A DNA stretch of 64,000 nt from Phialocephala subalpina (GCA_900073065.1 FJOG01000009.1:636267-700266), one strand, 5' to 3'. Counted from the stretch's first letter, positions 32,144 through 43,615 are shown. Notes: generated by a model not told the origin, from the sequence alone. Numbers and translations: made by a program.

Positions 32144-34801
32144 TCAAGCCCGCCCTTTCGCCGCCTTCTTGAATGCCCGGGCTTCCTTCTTTGCAGCCTT
32201 CTTGGCTGCTCGTAGAGTCTTCTTGCTCTCGGCCTTCTTATCTTTCAGCGTCTTCTCGCCTCTGCTTCGAGTTGCCTCGGTAGCTCGTTTCTCGTACTCG
32301 CGGTACTCATCTTCCTTCCCTTGAAGCTTCAGCCACAACAGCTTCGATTGAATCTGGGCTTTCATGAGGCCCTCGTCAAGTGGCTCGCGGAGTGTATGCA
32401 AAGATTTGACCTGCTTAGCGAGCTTGGCTTCCACCTCAGTCAACTGAATCCCAACCTCCTTTGAGAAGATGGCGCTTCGCTTAGCTGCTTCGAGAGTCAG
32501 CGACTTGGCAAGATCTGTCAAACCAGCACCGGCTGAGGCGGCCTGCTCCATGGCTAAGCGTCTGAACTCGTCGATATGAGACAGTGTTGATTGTCCTTGG
32601 TGAACCGCCTCTTCTGCCATGTTGTCCACGATTTCTCTAAACTGGGCAAGGGTAATCACATCATCGGAGATCATGGAAGAGAGCTTGTTCAGGAGACTTT
32701 GCCATGCTTGGGACGTAGTGGTTCCAAAGTCGACCTGGAATGTTTCGTTGACTCTTGGCTTCTTAGTCGTGACGATAGAAATGTTCAACACGCCCCAAGC
32801 TTCGTTCTTCGGCAAGAGAAGTACAATCCCTTCATCGGAGCTATACGCTCGTTCACTGTCAACGGTGACATTGCCCCTAGTGATGTTGACGGACATGGCC
32901 TCCTTGGAAAGCCAGCTGAGTTTGGTTGCTGAGGGAATCCGGATCAAGATCTCTCTATCGCCTAAAACTTCCGCTTCACAGATGGAAGACTTGTTGACCG
33001 GTTTGGCAGTTTGCTGCACTGGCGGTGGTATTTTCCCAATCTCCATCGAAGGCAATACAGAAAGACTGTTTGGTCCAGATGATGCAAAAGCAACAGATTG
33101 TGTGACAGTAACAGTTCGAGTCTGCGTCTTCACCGTTGCAGGTGTCGATATAGACGTGATACTCGGTACAGGCGAGGACAGAGTAGTTGTTGGCGTGGAT
33201 GAGATTGAGACAGCAGGCATGACCTTGCTGTTCACTGAGATGGCCGGAGGCGAGCTGACTTGATAAAATCGGTAGCTTGGTACACCGCTCAAGACAGCCG
33301 CGAAGACACTCAGGAGCAGAACTCCAACGGGCAAGACAGCTCTGTAAATCGCCCGACCATGTCGGTTGCGAATGAACTTGACACTTTCGGTAAGGCTGGA
33401 ATATGGTGTCTTCTCAATGTCTACAACATCCGCTGCTGCTACCTTGGTCTTCTTTGGCAGGATCGCTGCAGCGGGGGACTTGGAAGGTTCGTATAGGCCA
33501 GTCAGGTATGCCAAATTTCTGTTCATCTGTCGAGCATCGATATTCAAGAAAGACGCCAGGTCGATTGGAAGTCGCTGATGGACAATGTTCCCTCTGCCAT
33601 TCGAGTCTCGAGATTCCAAGCACATATGAATGGAGTGCTGGTCGAGTGACATGACCTGTCCTCGGTCGAATAGCTGTCTGTGCGAGATGACAATTGAAGG
33701 AATGCTGTGGCGGCTCATGAACTTGCGAGCAATAGTTCGAGTTCTTCGGGCCTCAACATCGTCCTCATCAGAGCAGTAGAAAACGGCTATGTGTGGTAAT
33801 TCCCAGTGTGGCTCGACAATGAATCCCTTTCCTTCCGGAACAGAGTGATATGCAAAGTTGTCGTCAATTGTCAACTTGATGACATCAGGCTTCTCTGGGC
33901 TGTCCTCGTACTTCAGAGTCTGGGAGAACATGCAATCCTCGACCTTGATTTGGTAGCCAGAGGAATGCATGAGCTCAATCTCGGGAGTACGTTCAGAACC
34001 GAAGGCTGTCACAGGAACAACATTGTAGAGTTGTGACATGGAGTGACGAAGATGCTGTGCTCGCTTGCTGCTCTCGACTGAGGCCGTAACAGAGCTGGCA
34101 ATCTTGTGAATGATGTCTTGCTTCGCTGAGTGGCTGCCAACATATAGGATACGTAGCGGATCTCGGGTCGATAAACCTTGTTTGGTCATTGTCTGGCAGA
34201 TGGTAACCATTATTCGGCTGGGAAGGTTCTGGACATTCATTCTCTTGAGGGCATCTGCCGTTTGCTCCTCGTTGAAGTCTGCCACAGTATGTTTGACAGA
34301 GACGGTCTCGGCGCCGAGGCTGATAGGTTCCTCGAACTCGATAGACTGAGCAAGAGGTTTCTCGAGGTCATCGAGGATTATGGCGGCACTGCGGCCTATT
34401 GTGGGAGTATTGAAAGCTTGTTCGACAGCATGCTCATGGCCTGGGTAGGCCGGGGAGGCAGAGGTGTGTTCATCCTCCTCCTCACTCTCCTCCTCACTTC
34501 TATCTGTGTCTGCTAGGCTGGCAACGTCATCTGGACGCCCGAAATCAGTCGAGGCTACTGATTCCGTAGCTCCGTCATCACGACTTTCTCCGTCGGTATC
34601 GATGAACTCGTAGGCAGATTCGCCGAGGATGCCTTCGTCTGAAGGGGCTTCGCTGCGTGCTGACATGTCTGCAGCAGATAGACTTTCGACCCAAGAACTG
34701 ACTCGTTCGTCTGCAGCAGGTGTAGGAAAGCGAAATGAACTCGATGCAGTCTCGGGAGTTGGTGTCAAGGGATCAGAAGGCGGGAATTCGCTGGGATCCA
34801 T
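32144..34801 (-). CDS. Large fungal hypothetical protein with single membrane span
   Basis: An intronless gene of 885 residues. The first 150 residues are acidic and disordered. A folded, unrecognised region (about 170-430) includes RILYVGSHSAKQDIIHKIAS and LPHIAVFYCSDEDDVEARR. A single hydrophobic span (AVLPVGVLLLSVFAAVLSG) lies at about residue 490, followed by a Ser/Thr/Val-rich linker. An amphipathic, heptad-like helical region and an extremely Lys/Ala-rich C-terminus (KKAAKKEARAFKKAAKGRA) finish the protein. I do not recognise the family. The span suggests an ER or nuclear-envelope membrane protein, which is inference. The ATG at 34801 begins MDPSEFPPSDPL. An intronless gene of this size is unusual among its spliced neighbours. 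Confidence 0.85.
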   Translation of the reverse strand: MDPSEFPPSDPLTPTPETASSSFRFPTPAADERVSSWVESLSAADMSARSEAPSDEGILGESAYEFIDTDGESRDDGATESVASTDFGRPDDVASLADTDRSEEESEEEDEHTSASPAYPGHEHAVEQAFNTPTIGRSAAIILDDLEKPLAQSIEFEEPISLGAETVSVKHTVADFNEEQTADALKRMNVQNLPSRIMVTICQTMTKQGLSTRDPLRILYVGSHSAKQDIIHKIASSVTASVESSKRAQHLRHSMSQLYNVVPVTAFGSERTPEIELMHSSGYQIKVEDCMFSQTLKYEDSPEKPDVIKLTIDDNFAYHSVPEGKGFIVEPHWELPHIAVFYCSDEDDVEARRTRTIARKFMSRHSIPSIVISHRQLFDRGQVMSLDQHSIHMCLESRDSNGRGNIVHQRLPIDLASFLNIDARQMNRNLAYLTGLYEPSKSPAAAILPKKTKVAAADVVDIEKTPYSSLTESVKFIRNRHGRAIYRAVLPVGVLLLSVFAAVLSGVPSYRFYQVSSPPAISVNSKVMPAVSISSTPTTTLSSPVPSITSISTPATVKTQTRTVTVTQSVAFASSGPNSLSVLPSMEIGKIPPPVQQTAKPVNKSSICEAEVLGDREILIRIPSATKLSWLSKEAMSVNITRGNVTVDSERAYSSDEGIVLLLPKNEAWGVLNISIVTTKKPRVNETFQVDFGTTTSQAWQSLLNKLSSMISDDVITLAQFREIVDNMAEEAVHQGQSTLSHIDEFRRLAMEQAASAGAGLTDLAKSLTLEAAKRSAIFSKEVGIQLTEVEAKLAKQVKSLHTLREPLDEGLMKAQIQSKLLWLKLQGKEDEYREYEKRATEATRSRGEKTLKDKKAESKKTLRAAKKAAKKEARAFKKAAKGRA

Positions 34802-35836
34802 GTCATTAGCCTTGCGAGATTATGTCATGTCTTGACGATGCGGACGATAGTTGTAAGTTGCGCTCGCAGAAATACAAAGTGACTTGAGGTTGGAAGGGAC
34901 GAAGTGGCCTACTTGTGTAGTCAAAATGGTTTTGGGTTGGTGTGGATATCTAGGTCCTAAAGTCGAGGGAGGTGCTGCCTGCTGGCAGTCCGGGCGGGCG
35001 CTCGTTAACTTTAGATTCCCCAGGAATGTCTCAGAAATGTCGAGCTAATGGCGAGTCCAAAGACTGCTTGTTTGCTTAATAAAGCGGAGGGTTGCATGCG
35101 AGATGCTTGAATGATAGAATGATCGGTGACACGAAAGAGGGATGAAGGCATACACGCAAGAGGGAGTCGACGGAGGGGTAATCACTCTTCGCGCTAGTCT
35201 CCGATAACGACCCCAGCCTTAATCGTTATCGGTGTTAGGCATCGTCACGATATCCACCTAATGCAGCGTGAAGTGGTATTTACTCTTACTCAGGCGGCTA
35301 TAATAAAATACGGGATCCCATTTTTGCAAATTACATTTCAATGTCCAAGATTGTTGGGAATAATTCTGTGGAGTTGTGCTGCAGGAGGGCGTTCACGATG
35401 GTACGTTTCGACCCCACCTAGTGCGGCTAGGAGTTTATCATCTGATCATGATGATACCGTCTAGTGAGTGGTCGATACCTGAATGATATAACTAGAACGT
35501 CCGTAAATTTGTAATGATGAATTTTCCAATGAGTAGTGTTCTCAAATGTTTGGAACATTGAGATCATTAATCACCTCGATTGGTCCTCATAGATAACGAA
35601 GTCTAGACCCAAATGCAATCAATACCTTATTCCACTAGATCTTCGGGAGATCTTGAGGATATGCGATTGTGGGACATTTAATCCACCACGCGCACTTTTG
35701 TACGGAGGTACATTCGATGCCAAGGTCCAAAATAACAACTCCGATTCCTGGCGGTGATTCTTTGATCAATCTCTAGAAAGTGTTCCGATTCTATGCTCTA
35801 TCATACAACCCCTTCCCAACCTCAAAAGTCCCACCT
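34802..35836. other. Intergenic: promoter of the 885-residue gene and thiolase 3' flank
   Basis: About 1 kb. It contains a perfect 10-bp inverted repeat at 35201-35232 (annotated). Otherwise no gene or repeat. Confidence 0.5.
35201..35232. promoter_or_regulatory. Perfect 10-bp inverted repeat, 12-bp spacer
   Basis: CCGATAACGA (35201-35210) is the exact reverse complement of TCGTTATCGG (35223-35232). It sits 400 bp upstream of the 885-residue gene. The GATAA core inside each arm also fits GATA-factor sites, giving two opposed GATA motifs. Confidence 0.65.
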
Positions 35837-37290
35837 CTACTCAGCAACCCAAACAGCAGCCATCCCCATACCAGTACCAACACACATACTCGTAATCCCG
35901 ACCTTCTCCCCCCTCCTCCTCAACTCATAAAGCAACGTACTAACCTGTCTCGCCCCCGTACACCCCAACGGATGCCCAAACGCAATCGCCCCTCCTTTAG
36001 GATTAATCTTATTCATATCCAATCCCAACTCATTCGCGCACCAAACACACTGGGAAGCAAACGCCTCATTGATCTCAAAGATATCAACGTCATCCTTATT
36101 GATACCCGCCTTCTCAAACACCTTTGGGATAGCAGCCCAAGGACCGATACCCATAAGAAGAGGAGCTACACCAGCTACTGAAGCAGCGACGTATTTACCG
36201 AGGATTGTTTGACCGAGACGCTCAGCTGTAGAACGCTTCATAAGGAGAACAGCGGCTGCGCCGTCGGAGATCTGAGATGCGTTTCCGGCGTGGATAGAAC
36301 CATCTTTCGCGAACGCAGGCTTGATCTTGCCCAAGCTCTCAGCTGTGATGCCAGGTCGAACACCATCATCTTTCGAGACGGTAATCTCTTCCGTCTCGCC
36401 AGTCTTGGGGTTCTCCCACTTGACCTTGAGAGGAGCAATTTCTTCATCGAAGAGACCTGCTTCTTGAGCCCTGATAGCCTTTTGATATGAGGAAGCTGCG
36501 AAAGCGTCTTGGACTTTGCGGGGGATTCCCTTGTCTTTTGCCATCTTTTCGGAGAGGACGCCCATGGGTACTTTGCAGTTCGCAGATTCGGGATGTGATT
36601 CTAGGAGTTCGGAGAATTCTGTAACAGCACCAGGTCTGTGAATACATTAGAAGCTGCCTATATCAAGTCTCGAGGAAGGAAGGTAAACATACCCATACTG
36701 CAAACTCATACTCTCAACACCAGCACCAACACCAATCTCAATCATACCCGCACTAATCGCATTCGCAATATCCACACAGGCCTGCAGACCAGACGAGCAC
36801 TGTCTATTCAAACTCTTCACCGCCGCCGAAACCGGGAAACCAGCAGCCAAAGCAGCAGCCCTGAATTCTGTCGCTCCACCACCAGGAGGAAGGACAGAGC
36901 CAACAGCGATATCCTCCACGAGTCCTGGATCGATTTTCGAGCGCTCAATAAGAGACTTGAAGGCGCCGACTAGCATATCCGCTGCATGTGTATCTTTGAA
37001 GCCGCCCTTGCCTCCTTTCGTGAATGCTGTTCGCAGACATGCTGTTACGACAATCTGCGAGAGGATGTTAGGTATTGTCCTTAGGAGCGAGGTGGAGGGA
37101 GGAACGTACATCATCTGGGTTCTTCTGCAGAAGCTTTGCTCGTCCGGCAGAGCTATCTCCTTCCGTAGGAGCAATCTTGCTCCCTGCACCAGCCAAATGG
37201 CCAGAGACTTGCGTGAGTCGTTTCTGTGCTGTTGTCTTCGTCAGCCTCGCATCCCTCTCTCAACTTCCAAATAAACGTACCTGCAGACAT
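35837..37290 (-). CDS. POT1: Peroxisomal 3-ketoacyl-CoA thiolase
   Basis: Four exons (37281-37290, 37110-37228, 36693-37054, 35837-36635) encode 429 residues. After a 10-bp first exon, the N-terminus has RLTQVSGHL, which fits the PTS2 peroxisomal targeting consensus R-L-x5-H-L. Thiolase landmarks are the nucleophilic cysteine in NRQCSSGLQA, the NEAFASQ motif, GHPLGCTGARQ and the second catalytic cysteine in GITSMCVGTGMG. The enzyme performs the last step of fatty-acid beta-oxidation, releasing acetyl-CoA. Two CCTCGG motifs lie 78 and 163 bp upstream, the element used by FarA/FarB-type regulators of fatty-acid catabolism. The next gene on the same strand is glycerol kinase, another lipid-breakdown enzyme. 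Confidence 0.97.
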
Positions 37291-37917
37291 TTTTTCTAAA
37301 TTTCAGGGTATATAACTCGAATTCTAGGAGGAAGAGCGAAAACAGAAGTGTTATGAAGAGAAGCAAGCCTCGGAATCTAGGAAGAAGGAAGAGGAGCTTT
37401 AAACAAAAAGATCCGAGATGGTCGCTCTCATTCTCAGTCTCACTCAAGAATGCCTCGGCATCCTGAAGACCCACGTTGATTGGTTGACCCACTAGCTCGA
37501 AACCGTTTTCACATGCTGTTCGATGTAGAATCTGGGGAAGATTAGTTTCCTTTCATGCGCGTGACAATTTATTCTTGGCTCAACGGCGGTGAGATTTGCA
37601 TGTGGGAGTGTATTGTGTCGAATCGGAGAAGAAAGGTTGTGATGGCAAGGTCACAAGAACCCCTGAATTCAGGTGCATTAGATTTGTCTTGAATCGTGGG
37701 ATTGCAGCTGATGCGGAGGCGGAGAAAGCAATGTCCGTTGTATTGTGAAAGCTTCTGATTATTAATATTGAAATCCTCTATTAATCTAGATCATAGGGTA
37801 TTGATACAGTACACATAAAAACATTAAAAGTTGATACGTTCATACAGGTGGCGTTCAGTCAACCGCCAATACGCTCGACCTTGCTCCAAACACCTTGCTC
37901 CAAGATGCTTTCTCAAT
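37291..37917 (-). promoter_or_regulatory. Thiolase promoter with two CCTCGG motifs
   Basis: CCTCGG occurs at 37368-37373 and at 37453-37458; the second lies inside the near-palindrome ATGCCTCGGCAT. CCTCGG is the core bound by FarA/FarB (Aspergillus nidulans) and CTF1-type regulators at fatty-acid catabolism genes. The function here is inferred. The rest of the 627-bp spacer also holds the glycerol kinase 3' flank. Confidence 0.55.
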
Positions 37918-39988
37918 TCATTCCTCGTCTTGCTCCCACTGCGTGATCCATCCCTTACTCATTTCCACGGCTTGCTCCCATTTTTTGAACATCCTATCGC
38001 TCTTCTTCTTCTCCACTTGAGGCTTGAAGATAGTCCTATCTTCCTTGTTGATCTCCTTCAATTCGTCAAACTCCTTCCAAATATCTACTGCAAAGCCAGC
38101 TGCAATTGCAGCACCAAGAGCAGTCGTTTCTCTCATCACAGGTCTGTCGACAGGTATTCCAATGATGTCTGCTTGTGTCTGCATGCAAAGGTTGGAGTTA
38201 GACATGCCACCGTCGACTGCCAGGCTTTCCAACTTGTGTCCTGAATCCTTCTCCATAGCATCCAAAATGGCCTTGGTCTGATAGCAAGTAGCCTCCAACG
38301 TTGCTCTTGCGATGTGGCCTCGTTGAGTGTGTGCAGTTATACCAACTATTAGAGTCAGGAAGAGTTCACAAAAGGTCATCCGTCTCAACTTACATAATGT
38401 TCCCTTGGCATCATCAATCCAATAGGGCGCAAAAAGACCACTGAAAGCAGTAACAAAAACGACACCACCATTGTCCTTTACAGTCTCGGCCAACTCGGTA
38501 ATCTTGTGAGAATGCTTGATGAAACCCATATTGTTCATCAGGAACTTGACACCGGAGCCAGCAACTGCAATGCTACCTTCGAGAGCATAGATTGGCTTAC
38601 GTCCACCACCAAAGTCATAGGCAACTGTTGCGAGCAGGCCATATTTCGAGATGACAGGCTTATCCCCAACGTTGTAAAGCAAGAAGCAGCCAGTTCCGTA
38701 GGTGTTCTTGGCTTCACCTGGGTTAAATCCACATTGCCCAACCAAAGCAGCAGATTGGTCACCCAGACATCCAGTAATCTTGGTACCTTGAAGGATACCA
38801 GAGGATAGAGCACCAAAAGCTTCCTTGTCCGAGGAAGGAACAATCTTTGGAAGAGTGATGTTCTTCTGGTCGAGCTTGAAGAAATCCAGGAGTTTGTCGT
38901 CGTATTTCAGAGTATGAAGGTTCATGAACATAGTTCTCGAGGCATTCGTTGTGTCGGTGACATGAATACCAGCCTCCTTTCCACCATTGAGCTTATAGAT
39001 CAGCCATGTATCCACAGTACCAAAAGACAGCCTGCCCTCATCATAGGCATTCTTGATTGCTTCAACGTTTTTCAAGAGCCAGAGAAGCTTAACACTCGAG
39101 GGGTATGTTGATATGGGTAATCCACAGAGTTGTTGTAGCTCGTCTGCTCCTTCTCGTCCCTTGAGTTCTCGGACAATAGAGTTTGTACGGGTATCAGGCC
39201 AGACAATAGCATTGTAAAGAGGCTCTCCAGTATTTGTGTCCCAACAGATAGTCGTTTCGCGCTGGTTCGTAATTCCAATGGCTTTGATCTGCTCCTTCTT
39301 ATATCCCTTCTCCAAGAATCCCGCAGTTGACTTTTCAATACACTCAATAACTGAGTCAACAAGCTCTTGCGGGTCATGTTCATGCCATCTGCATAGAAAA
39401 TGAGTTTTCATCCATTATCCCAAAAGGTAAAACTTACCCCGACTCCGGATAGATATTCTCAAACTCAATTTGATGGTTCGAAATTGGCGTTCCCTCTCCA
39501 TCAAAGATCAAAAATCTCGAAGAAGTAGTCCCGCAATCAATGCTTCCAATGAACCAGTGGCCGGCTTTCTCTTCCTCAGTTTGATGCAGTCCTTTAGGCA
39601 GATATTCATGGTGCTCCACATTCGCGGGCGCATTTACTTGCTCGACATGTTGGACTTTAGTCCCTGGCTCTGAAATCTTGAGCGCATCCGCGCTGGGAAT
39701 AGGGATTGGTCGAATGGGCATAGAATCCATTTTGCGTCGTTGTTGAGGTTGTCTGCAATTGAACTTGGTGTTGTTGCTATTGCCGTGGCTATAGGTTCGG
39801 AAAGAGGGGTGCTCTGCAGGTCTTGTGCTACCGATCCCCGCTTGAATTGACTTTCTCCAAAACGTAGGGGACAGAAGTGAAGGCTTTGAAGCTGACGTTG
39901 AAAAGAGAGAGAGGAGAGGACTGAGAATTGAAGCGGGGGAGAGCACAAGACTGCGCGGCCAGTTGCTGATATGACATCGCCGCAACAT
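37918..39988 (-). CDS. GUT1: Glycerol kinase, with possible N-terminal presequence
   Basis: Three exons (39438 up to the start, 38394-39388, 37918-38345). The FGGY-kinase core has IDCGTTSSRFLIFD, GITNQRETTICWD, YNAIVWPDTRT, VTDTTNASRTMF, the GDQSAALVGQ nucleotide region and VDGGMSNSNLCMQTQADI. The enzyme phosphorylates glycerol to glycerol-3-phosphate. Two starts are possible. ATG 39730 (MDSMPIRPIP) gives 571 residues. An in-frame ATG at 39988 adds 86 residues, MLRRCHISNWPRSLVLSPAS and onward, almost free of acidic residues and rich in Arg, Ser and Leu, like a mitochondrial presequence. The introns (39389-39437, 38346-38393) are certain from frame. A CCGAGG motif lies at 40260-40265 upstream. 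Confidence 0.96.
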
Positions 39989-42709
39989 CAAGAGGGGGGA
40001 GGATCGACAATGCTATTTAAACAATTGGCGACCTCCAGCAACCCCACCAGCCAAGCGCTGTCCGCTCCTTCCTCCGGATCTCGATGCAGGTGCATGCATG
40101 TGACTGGGAAAACTGCTGGCAGAAGGCTCCGCAGGTGCAAGTGAACTGGGGAAAGTGGAGCGAGTGGAGCAGAACAAAGGGGCGAGAACGACGAAGAGCG
40201 TCAGTTGCAAGAGGCTCGGCAAAGAAACATGGAATTTAATTTTTGCGGTGGAAGGTCTGCCGAGGAGAGTGGAGCAGGAATGCGTTCGAGATCACGACGC
40301 CCAACCTCACCTCACTACATATTATCCAGAATATCCATCAGTCGACCTCAATTTCATCTTGCAAACTCCTATGCGGACCAGCTGCGACCTCTGGCTCATC
40401 GACGCCCGACTCTCCTGATCTCTGCCGTACGCAAGAGCTGTTGATGGCACCCAGAGATCATTTTACCGGAGCCTCACTAAGACACCAACCCACATAACTT
40501 AGGTTTAGGTACCCAAGTCGGTCCGTTGCTTAGATCAACAAGTCCACAGCACAGATGCAGCTTCACCATCTTCATGTCCAGCCTCTGATCAACGGTCGCG
40601 GAATTGGTTCCTGATAAGACGTCCGGAACGTTGAGTTGGCAATTGCAAAAGTATGGTCTCCTTGTGATCACTTTGTATGGGTCGCCGAGACCTTTGCCGA
40701 AAGTCCGAATACGGCTCACGATGCCAACAGCTCGAGAAAGTGCGAAGAAAAGCAATTACTGTTGAGAAAGTGTCTCGAAAAGAACAGACCGCACACGACT
40801 TCCTTCTGTAAATGCTTTGCAAGTTTTGTTTGGAAACTATTCCTGTACTTATTTCTGTTCTGCACAACTTGCATGATATTATTGTGCTCGTTTGTATCCA
40901 TTATCCATGCAACAGACATTCTGGATTATCTCCTTATCATGGCTGCACTGCGCAACATATTGCAATTGATATCCTGCACTTTCTTGTTAAATTTACTTCT
41001 GCATTGCAGAAACTTGCAGGAGTTTGTACTCGTTTCAAAATTCAATTTATCCGTCATGAAAAAACAAGCCAGGGTCAGATTCCAGTCAACACTATTCGCC
41101 ATGTGGAGAAGTCTGTCCAAGTGCCTGACCAGTTCCTAAATCGTAGCTACAACTTTTGGCAGCAAACAAGTCCCAAACTGTTTCGTTCTTTCAACCACGG
41201 AATATCTAAAATTCTCCGCAATAGTGTATTGAAAATAATGATTCAATGCAGCTTTGTCATAAAGCTGGCTGTGGTGTTTTAGGCTCTAAGGCACCCGGAC
41301 AGACTTCTGAACATGGCGAGTACACGGTCCTCCCCGCTGTCTTCCGTTTCGTTTTGTGAAAGCTCCAAAGACGGAATATCTACAGGTCATAAACGTAGCT
41401 GCATTGTATCATTTGGGTACTGGAGCTCTCGTTCTTGCATCCAAGTTCTGGTATCCGCATACACGCATCGACTAGTGTCCGCCGGGAGGAGGAAGCTCCC
41501 GTTCATGATGCCATGGAAAGCCATACACCAGACCTATTTCAACCATATTTCTTTGGATCGACACAATCCAGACAGACTAGAAGCGTTTTTGCCTCAGAAC
41601 CCAGTGTACTTGCTTTTTCATGACTCTCGAGCCTGGCGTAAGAAACGGCCCGTGCAGTTTACCTTACCCACGAGAGAGAAATTTGGCGCACCATTTGGCG
41701 CATGATTCACCTCCTTTGAGAACTTTCAGATATATACAGATGTTCCCACTCAGAACATTTCCATGCTATCTACTTGTTGATTCTTTTCACGCAAGAATAT
41801 TCAGATTCACATCATATCATCTTCCTTTTTGCTTCGCCGTCATCGATCCGTCAACACGAGTTAAGAAGTGGTTATCAGGAAAGGACAGAAACTCTATTCA
41901 TCAAAAAACGGATACAAAGTCTACCCTCGATAGTCGCAATGGAAAGGATGATGCACTCGTCCAGTATATTTGATACTCGATACCCCAACTCCGACTTCGC
42001 CAACCGAAACACAAACCCAGAGTACGCCGAGTCCATGAACACCAAGCCCAAGTCCATCAATCAGTCGAAATTACGCTATCCCTCCAAATGCCGTCCGATC
42101 ACATTTTCAAACTCCATACAGCAGGATCAAGGCCCTATTTTCATACAAATTTCCTGAACCACTGAAGAAAACATCAGCGACCTGTGGTATGGGACTTTCA
42201 CAGGTGGTTTCCATGCGTAAGAACGAATTATCAACCGCATCTGGTCTTGGAGGGAACATTCACAAACTATAACGCAAAGGGGTAAATCCGCAGCTGTCTA
42301 CTGCGAGCAACTGCAGCGGTGAAAATACACCCCTCTTCAGTATGATCACAAGAATGTTTCTCCACAACCAAGGGAGACCATCCCTCCAAACGCCTTCCCC
42401 ACGAAACCGTCAAACTCCACACACCGGACTCTAAGTCCTGATGTCACATTTCAAAACGACATATATGCATATTTCTTCAAACATTAAAATAGATCAAAGA
42501 TCCGAGGGATATGGGACATTCAACGTTGATATTCGTCCGCGAGAACGAAGTTTCAACACGTATCCCTTCCTCGTCTTAGAGGAACAAATTCGAAAGTATA
42601 CAGATGAGGGGCGAATTCGCAGCACCGTATCAGTGTAGAAGTACCCCTCGTCTGTATCATGTGTCCATCAGTGTTCCTCGAAGACCAGGAAGGGATCGAA
42701 TCCAGACAT
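39989..42709. other. Long intergenic region, no supported gene
   Basis: 2.7 kb. Left end: glycerol kinase 5' flank with one CCGAGG at 40260-40265. The middle has only shadow ORFs, including one of 167 codons (40636-41139) with cysteine-rich, low-quality content. The right end holds a diverged repeat of about 300 bp (annotated). Confidence 0.45.
42081..42660. repeat. Two diverged copies of an approximately 300-bp unit
   Basis: CCTCCAAATGCCGTCC at 42081 matches CCTCCAAACGCCTTCC at 42383, each followed by TCAAACTCCAYACA. Further on, TATGGGACTTTCA at 42188 matches TATGGGACATTCA at 42520, and AATYCGCAGC words end both copies. Offsets drift from 302 to about 332, so indels have accumulated. Confidence 0.6.
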
Positions 42710-43615
42710 CTACTTTTGGACTGGAGCAGATTGTAGACCAGCTTGCAGAGCAACGAGAGTTTCTGCTGCCTCAGCTGTAGTCTCACCATGTCCATCACGG
42801 GCCACAGTTGAAGGCGACTTCTCTTCCTCGGCACCGTCCATTATGGTATCGTTGGTGTCTTGGGTTGGAGAGGGTGTAGGCAGGGTCGAAGCAGGTTGCG
42901 ACATGTCGCGACCTTCGGCAGCTCTAACCAGCGAAGAGCCTGTTTGGACTGTGGCAGAGATCTGTCCCAAGACATTACCGATCTGCTGGGGCAGAGGCAG
43001 GGTTGGACCTTGTCGTCTGGGGGCTTGATCTTTGTTCTTGGTAGCTTGTCTTTGAAGCTCAGCCAGCTTTTCAACCACATCTCGTACCATATACGCCCTA
43101 TAAGCTGGAAGCCCACCATCGAGCTTGCGCAGCATGTTCGCATCGTTTCTGAGCGTTGCTGGGTAGAGAACGCTTGTTACTCCTGGGACAGGAAGTCTCT
43201 GCGGGGGTATGCCAGACTCATCTAGTTTGGGAGGTGGAAGTCTCTGTGGATGTATGCCCTGCTCATCTAGGCTGGGGATGAGCGGAAGTCTTTGCGGGTG
43301 TATACCCATCCCATCTAAGCTGGGAAGCTGGAATATGTTAGTGCGTAGTCCAGTTCGTCGGGTGTAGAGACTGACTGCATGCCCAGGCCCTTGGTTGTTG
43401 CGAGGACCCTGATGAATTATGTTTCCATCCCTCTCAAGGGCCCCTGTTTGGAGGTTGACATCGACTTGTCCGAATTGTGGCAGCTATTCTTTAGTTAGTG
43501 CATGTCGTGGGAATGTGTTGTATCTATTTTCACGCGGTATTTGGACGCTTACTGTGATGCCAACTGGGTGGATGTCGCCTGAGCTCACCGGAGCAAGCTG
43601 AGAAAGTTGAGACAT
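42710..43615 (-). CDS. Small hypothetical protein with GIHPQRLP repeats
   Basis: Three exons (43553-43615, 43376-43483, 42710-43327) encode 262 residues. Intron 43484-43552 is clear. Intron 43328-43375 (GTCAGT donor, CACTAAC branch, TTCCAG acceptor) is 48 bp, free of stops and a multiple of three, so retention would add 16 residues. Removing it places LPSLDGMGIHPQRLP next to the following units IPSLDEQGIHPQRLP and PPKLDESGIPPQRLP, three tandem repeats of about 15 residues. The C-terminal half is Gln/Thr/Glu-rich with a short helical stretch (YMVRDVVEKLAELQRQA). No known domain. The function is unknown and the protein is probably disordered. Confidence 0.7.

Noticed and set aside
40636..41139. 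167-codon plus ORF in the long intergenic region
   Set aside because: Cysteine/phenylalanine-rich chance-like composition, no motif, mirrored ORFs on the other strand.
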